A stretch of 64,000 nt of DNA from Muribaculum gordoncarteri (GTDB taxonomy: Bacteria; Bacteroidota; Bacteroidia; Bacteroidales; Muribaculaceae): assembly GCF_004803695.1 (NCBI RefSeq), contig NZ_CP039393.1:1922001-1986000 (forward strand), read 5' to 3'. The notes below the pieces were generated by a model, which was not told where the DNA came from, searched no databases, and saw nothing but the letters and a program-made list of their open reading frames with translations. Position numbers and translations under genes: made by a program. Positions 60,741 to 64,000 of this stretch are shown here, one piece after another. The first letter of the stretch is position 1; each line of letters begins with the position of its first letter.

Positions 60741-61583
60741 TTACTTTTTTAATTCAAGACAGCTCCAACGCTCAAGCACTGTGTGACCCACATATTCCAG
60801 GCCATGCTTGCGGGCCTCGTCAAGCACGATCGCAATGTCGTCCTCATAGAATCCGCTCAGCAGCATCGTGCCGTCTTCCTTCAGGCGGGAGGCGTAGACT
60901 TGGAGGTCGCCCACGATTATGTTGCGGTTGATATTTGCAAGAAACAGGTCGACAGGCTCCACACCGGCGAGAGCCGAAGCATCGCCGAGCACTACATTGA
61001 TTTCAGGGTGATGGTTCAACGACACGTTTTCGACGGCATTGACATGAGCAAACTCATCAATCTCTATAGCCGTCACTGGGCCGGCTCCGCGCATGGCGGC
61101 GAGAATGGCAAGGATGCCTGTGCCGGTGCCCATGTCGATTACCGAACGCCCCTCAAGAGGCAACTCGAGAAGACGGCGTATTATCAACGTGGTGGTCTGA
61201 TGATGTCCCGTGCCGAAAGCCATTTTGGGGTCGATTACAATGTCATAGGGCATTGACGGGATATCGGCGTGAAACGAACTGTGGATCACGCACTTTCCAT
61301 CGACAGTTATAGGCTTGAAATAGTTCTTTTCCCACTCCTGGTTCCAGTCACGCCCCTCAACGGTTTCACATTTCACCGTGACCGATGTGTCAAACGGCAG
61401 CTCGGCCGTCACTTCGTCAAGCACTTTCCTGTCAAAATCCTCAAGCTTTATGTAAGCGGTCATTCCGCACTCGTCGGGTACAAAGCTCTCATAACCATGT
61501 TCACACAACAACGCCGCCATGACATCGGTCATGGTTTCGTTACAAGGCGACATGTCGATGCGTACCTCGGTGTAATCATTCAT
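60741..61583 (-). CDS. prmA: Ribosomal protein L11 methyltransferase
   Basis: 280 residues. FGTGHHQTTTLIIRRLLEL, SAM-binding VIDMGTGTGILAILAAMRGA and the substrate loop DLFLANINRNII (N-I-N variant of NPPY-type motif) identify PrmA, which trimethylates ribosomal protein L11. The N-terminal L11-recognition domain is present. First gene of the prmA-ABC transporter run. Confidence 0.93.
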   Translation of the reverse strand: MNDYTEVRIDMSPCNETMTDVMAALLCEHGYESFVPDECGMTAYIKLEDFDRKVLDEVTAELPFDTSVTVKCETVEGRDWNQEWEKNYFKPITVDGKCVIHSSFHADIPSMPYDIVIDPKMAFGTGHHQTTTLIIRRLLELPLEGRSVIDMGTGTGILAILAAMRGAGPVTAIEIDEFAHVNAVENVSLNHHPEINVVLGDASALAGVEPVDLFLANINRNIIVGDLQVYASRLKEDGTMLLSGFYEDDIAIVLDEARKHGLEYVGHTVLERWSCLELKK

Positions 61584-61622
61584 TGCAAGTCAAAAATTTT
61601 TCCTGATTGATAATATTGGTGT

Positions 61623-61910
61623 CTATTTCTTGTGAAAGAATCGATATATCTTATGTATCTGCTTCCCGGCCTGAAATGCAAGCAGTGCATAGTCGAGCAC
61701 TGAAAAGCCCGTCGACAGTTTCTTGAACAGATTTCCCGTTGATGACGTCATGGCCGCACTGCGGGTGTACATCTGCGAGGTCTTCGACATTATGCGTTCC
61801 TTCTCAACCTCGATTCTCACGTGATTGAGCGCACGCTGATAGCGCAACTCTTCGAGCGAGAAGCCCTGCCAGCCTTCGGTTTCGTTGTTGATATTCAAAT
61901 TAGACTTCAT
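61623..61910 (-). CDS. Small unknown protein next to holin-like gene
   Basis: 95 residues, basic C-terminus (KIYRFFHKK), one weakly hydrophobic stretch at about 66-82 (FSVLDYALLAFQAGKQIHKI). It overlaps the holin-like gene by 4 bp (ATGA), so the two are coupled. Similar small proteins accompany holin-like and YtxH genes in Bacteroidales, possibly as an envelope-stress set; no function is known. Confidence 0.6.
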   Translation of the reverse strand: MKSNLNINNETEGWQGFSLEELRYQRALNHVRIEVEKERIMSKTSQMYTRSAAMTSSTGNLFKKLSTGFSVLDYALLAFQAGKQIHKIYRFFHKK

Positions 61911-62290
61911 GGCTTTTCAATCTCTTTGTTTTTAAAATCGGTGGGTGGAGTGAGAAACAGTCGCGACAGGAACCGCGCGATGGGATTGACAAACAGCGTG
62001 GTGCGCAGTAAAACAGCCACAACGCCAAGCAGTATATAGAATCCGCCGACAATCAAGAAGCACCAGGCGATGGGCAGCACCGACGCAAGCAGATAAACCA
62101 CGGCTATCGAACAGAAAAACAGCGCACAGGCCGCAAGGATGAGAAGCACCACCGCCAGCACTCCGCTCGAGAGCAGCACCGTGGTCTTTTCGGTCGATAT
62201 AAGCTTCAGGTTCTCGGCATATAGTCGGGCCAGCCTCATGGCATTGGCCAGTGTCGTCTTCAATTCTTCATTTTTATCGCCCATAATCAA
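61907..62290 (-). CDS. Phage-holin-like (Holin_X / YqjE type) membrane protein
   Basis: 127 residues: an N-terminal amphipathic helix, two strong membrane helices (about 42-65 and 72-95: VLLILAACALFFCSIAVVYL, AWCFLIVGGFYILLGVVAVL) and a charged cytoplasmic end. This is the layout of Holin_X/YqjE proteins, which in chromosomes accompany YtxH/ElaB-type stress proteins and are not phage genes. Coupled to the gene downstream. Confidence 0.75.
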   Translation of the reverse strand: MIMGDKNEELKTTLANAMRLARLYAENLKLISTEKTTVLLSSGVLAVVLLILAACALFFCSIAVVYLLASVLPIAWCFLIVGGFYILLGVVAVLLRTTLFVNPIARFLSRLFLTPPTDFKNKEIEKP

Positions 62291-62382
62291 TAGTTGAAAT
62301 TACATAGAGCGACATCGGCACACCTTGTCAGACGAGCCGATGCCGCTTATAAATTATTGAAATCTCGGCACTTCTATGACGG

Positions 62383-62583
62383 TTAGTCGTCAAGGTCGCG
62401 CGTAAGCTGTTCTACAAGTTCGTCTACATCGCTTTCGCTGCATATTATACCCTTGCTGCGAAGGAGTTCAACGATGCGCTTGCGCAGGTCGGCACCCTTT
62501 TCGGGAGCAAAAAGCAATGCGGCTCCGGCGCCTACAATGGCTCCGCCGAGAAATGCATATAGTATTCCAAGATTGTTGTTCAT
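62383..62583 (-). CDS. YtxH-domain small protein (copy 1)
   Basis: 66 residues: a membrane helix ILYAFLGGAIVGAGAALLFA followed by PEKGADLRKRIVELLRSKGI, the YtxH pattern of a Gly-rich helix then APxxG. Acidic C-terminus. A paralogue of the gene 29 bp upstream. General-stress membrane protein of unknown action. Confidence 0.82.
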   Translation of the reverse strand: MNNNLGILYAFLGGAIVGAGAALLFAPEKGADLRKRIVELLRSKGIICSESDVDELVEQLTRDLDD

Positions 62584-62611
62584 TGTTCTATTCAGTAAAG
62601 TATGTTATTAA

Positions 62612-62809
62612 TTACTTGCCAATTTCTTCAACGATTTCGTCAGCGAGTTCTTCCATCTTGCTCTTGTGAAGCTTGATGCCCTTGCTCTTCAGGAACTCCA
62701 TGATGTTGTCGCGTGTGGTGTCACCTTTTTCGGGAGCGAGAAGTAATCCTACTGTTGCACCGGCGATTGCACCGCCTATTACTGCTAAAACGATGTGTAA
62801 TGGTTTCAT
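62612..62809 (-). CDS. YtxH-domain small protein (copy 2)
   Basis: 65 residues: IVLAVIGGAIAGATVGLLLA helix, PEKGDTTRDNIMEFLKSKGI and an acidic/basic mixed tail. Same fold and spacing as the next gene, so the pair arose by tandem duplication. First gene of the YtxH-YtxH-holin-like run. Confidence 0.82.
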   Translation of the reverse strand: MKPLHIVLAVIGGAIAGATVGLLLAPEKGDTTRDNIMEFLKSKGIKLHKSKMEELADEIVEEIGK

Positions 62810-62907
62810 TTTATTGATTATTTATTTGTTGATAATAGTATAACTATAGTAGTAACACTTAAAACCGAAAAAAGTAGCATCGACAGGTAAAAATTTTTAC
62901 CCGAGTG

Positions 62908-63711
62908 TCACAGCAGTCCGTCAAAGTAGTCGTTGAAAAATTCCAGCTGATAGTCGGTAAGCTCGTTCCAGTACTTGCTGTCGTGTACTCCCGGACTGTC
63001 GATGAAGTGGTGCTTCACTCCGGCCTTTTTCAACGCTTTATGAAACTCCTCGTTGACTTCAAAGAAGAAGTCGTCGATTCCGCATGATATGATGATTGCC
63101 AGATTGGCCTTGGCGAAGTCGTCGATGTGGTTGGGCAATGCGTATTGCTCCCACCGCTCGGGAAACTTCGACTTCGGCCCTATGGCGTCATTCATGTTCC
63201 AGTTGTTGGGGAACGGTCTTATGTCGACTCCCCCGCTAAGGCTGCCCACGGCTCCGAATGTGTCGGGGTGACGCATCGCCAGCCACAATGCACCCTGGCC
63301 GCCCATGCTGTAGCCGGTTATCGCGCGCTTGTCACGTGACGGCAGCGTGGGGAAATTATCGTCGATATACTTCACGAGCTCCTTGGCGGTGAACGTTTCA
63401 TATTGAAGGGCCGGATTCACGGGGCTGTCCCAATACCAGCTGTTCTCTCCGCTCGGAATCACGATTATCATGTCACGCTCATCGGCTATGCGCTTGATTT
63501 CGGGCTTTACACCGAGCCAGTTGTCACAGCCTCCGCCCCACCCGTGCAGCAGATACACCACGGGATGACGGCCTTCGGAGTCGGGTGTGATTACATTTAC
63601 ATCCACGTTTTTACCCATGACACGGCTCGGCACGCTCACCTTGCGCAATGTCGACGCACACATTCCGGGAATTATGGTCAGTAATAACAGAAGGGTCAGA
63701 TATTTCCTCAT
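62908..63711 (-). CDS. Secreted alpha/beta-hydrolase esterase (esterase D / CE1-like)
   Basis: 267 residues with a signal peptide (MRKYLTLLLLLTIIPGMCAS). The nucleophile elbow is AITGYSMGGQGALW, the oxyanion region YLLHGWGGGCDNW, the acidic residue is probably in IISCGIDDFFFEVN and the catalytic His in DSPGVHDSKYW. The group includes feruloyl/acetylxylan esterases and S-formylglutathione hydrolases; with a signal peptide and no neighbouring polysaccharide genes the substrate cannot be named. Confidence 0.88.
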   Translation of the reverse strand: MRKYLTLLLLLTIIPGMCASTLRKVSVPSRVMGKNVDVNVITPDSEGRHPVVYLLHGWGGGCDNWLGVKPEIKRIADERDMIIVIPSGENSWYWDSPVNPALQYETFTAKELVKYIDDNFPTLPSRDKRAITGYSMGGQGALWLAMRHPDTFGAVGSLSGGVDIRPFPNNWNMNDAIGPKSKFPERWEQYALPNHIDDFAKANLAIIISCGIDDFFFEVNEEFHKALKKAGVKHHFIDSPGVHDSKYWNELTDYQLEFFNDYFDGLL

Positions 63712-63801
63712 TGTTTAAGATTGGTTTATTGCAAATTTAAATATAATATTCCACACTATACCAATAATTATACGTAAGTTTGTACAAAATTTTAATGGTA
63801 T

Positions 63802-64000
63802 ATGGCCACAAGCTTCCTCCAGATTGACAATCTCACTAAAAGTTACGGCGACAGGATGCTGTTTGACGGCGTCACGTTTGGCGTATATGAAGGCGACAAG
63901 ATAGGCGTTATCGCAAAAAACGGAACGGGAAAATCGACACTGCTCAACATCATAGCCGGCATTGAAAGCGCCGACTCGGGCGATGTCACATTCCGCAACG
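63802..64000 (+). CDS. ABC-F family ATPase, N-terminal part (continues beyond window)
   Basis: 66 codons visible from ATG 63802 (MATSFLQIDNLTKSYGDRML). Walker A reads GVIAKNGTGKSTLLNIIAG, and LFDGVTFGVYEGDKIGVI matches the Uup/EttA-type ABC-F group of soluble double-ABC proteins acting on ribosomes or DNA. A -7 box TAAGTTTG is at 63775-63782. The rest is outside. Confidence 0.85.
   Translation, partial: MATSFLQIDNLTKSYGDRMLFDGVTFGVYEGDKIGVIAKNGTGKSTLLNIIAGIESADSGDVTFRN

Noticed and set aside
62291-62382. Hairpin CATCGGC/GCCGATG between holin-like and YtxH genes as a terminator
   Set aside because: Seven-base arms with a long loop and no T-run on the relevant strand; too weak to call.
1-64000. 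CRISPR array or rRNA operon
   Set aside because: The tandem repeats found (31, 32 and 73 bp units) have no unique spacers of regular size, no cas genes are present, and no rRNA sequence was recognised.

Overview
The window reads as a Bacteroidota chromosome, most likely order Bacteroidales and close to Muribaculaceae. The evidence is: many genes preceded by the phylum-type promoter (-33 TTTG, -7 TAnnTTTG) rather than by Shine-Dalgarno motifs; an OmpA-type porin, a TonB-like transducer, MobA/MobB and NBU-like mobile-element genes of Bacteroidales type; and short dispersed palindromic and tandem repeats between genes. The family-level guess rests on recognised gene and repeat style and was not checked by a search.

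Layout. (1) 1-6.3 kb, plus strand, tightly packed: the 3' end of a radical-SAM activase-like gene, two genes sharing one Cys-rich N-terminal module but carrying different C-terminal domains (TonB C-terminal versus carboxypeptidase-regulatory-like), and then a run of small, AT-richer genes that look like orphan immunity genes (Imm11/Imm43-like, DUF2019-like, several small membrane proteins, one frameshifted gene). (2) 6.4-21.9 kb, all minus strand: integrated mobilizable DNA. One part carries a mobilization block (MobB relaxase, MobA ribbon-helix-helix protein), a helix-turn-helix protein, a split two-gene unknown, a DUF234-type ATPase and two tandem tyrosine recombinases. The other part carries a primase, a RepA-like ATPase, a DUF3853 protein, the fused homologue of the split unknown, a DUF1016 nuclease and an NBU-type integrase. 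The right end is a 15-bp piece that matches the 3' end of a tRNA-Ser, followed by a perfect terminator.

(3) 21.9-31.3 kb: chromosomal genes among repeats: a GH13 alpha-amylase-like protein with altered catalytic motifs, a LuxR-type regulator, a DUF6291-like protein whose 3' end lies in a 137-bp duplicated repeat, an aldo/keto reductase with 73-bp tandem repeats running into its promoter, a candidate small RNA, DIP1984, and a WYL regulator divergent from the RNA ligase RtcB. (4) 31.4-45.8 kb: NhaC antiporter, Dcp-type peptidase, a TPR protein, OmpA-family porin, then a plus-strand run of degenerate M23 protein, dxr, rseP, an RlmI-type methyltransferase and an M49 peptidase. (5) 46.2-53.6 kb: uvrA, tsaC/sua5, a sugar transferase and two ClC transporters whose 3' ends overlap head to head. 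(6) 53.8-64 kb: leuA-leuC-leuD-leuB operon, a NatAB-like ABC exporter, prmA, a small envelope-stress-like cluster (holin-like, two YtxH proteins), a secreted esterase and the start of an ABC-F ATPase.

The right two-thirds is ordinary core genome (isoprenoid, leucine, DNA repair, tRNA modification, envelope). The accessory biology is in the first 22 kb: a possible interbacterial-defence immunity island next to a composite integrative mobilizable element, plus a radical-SAM-linked family of membrane-anchored Cys-rich proteins.
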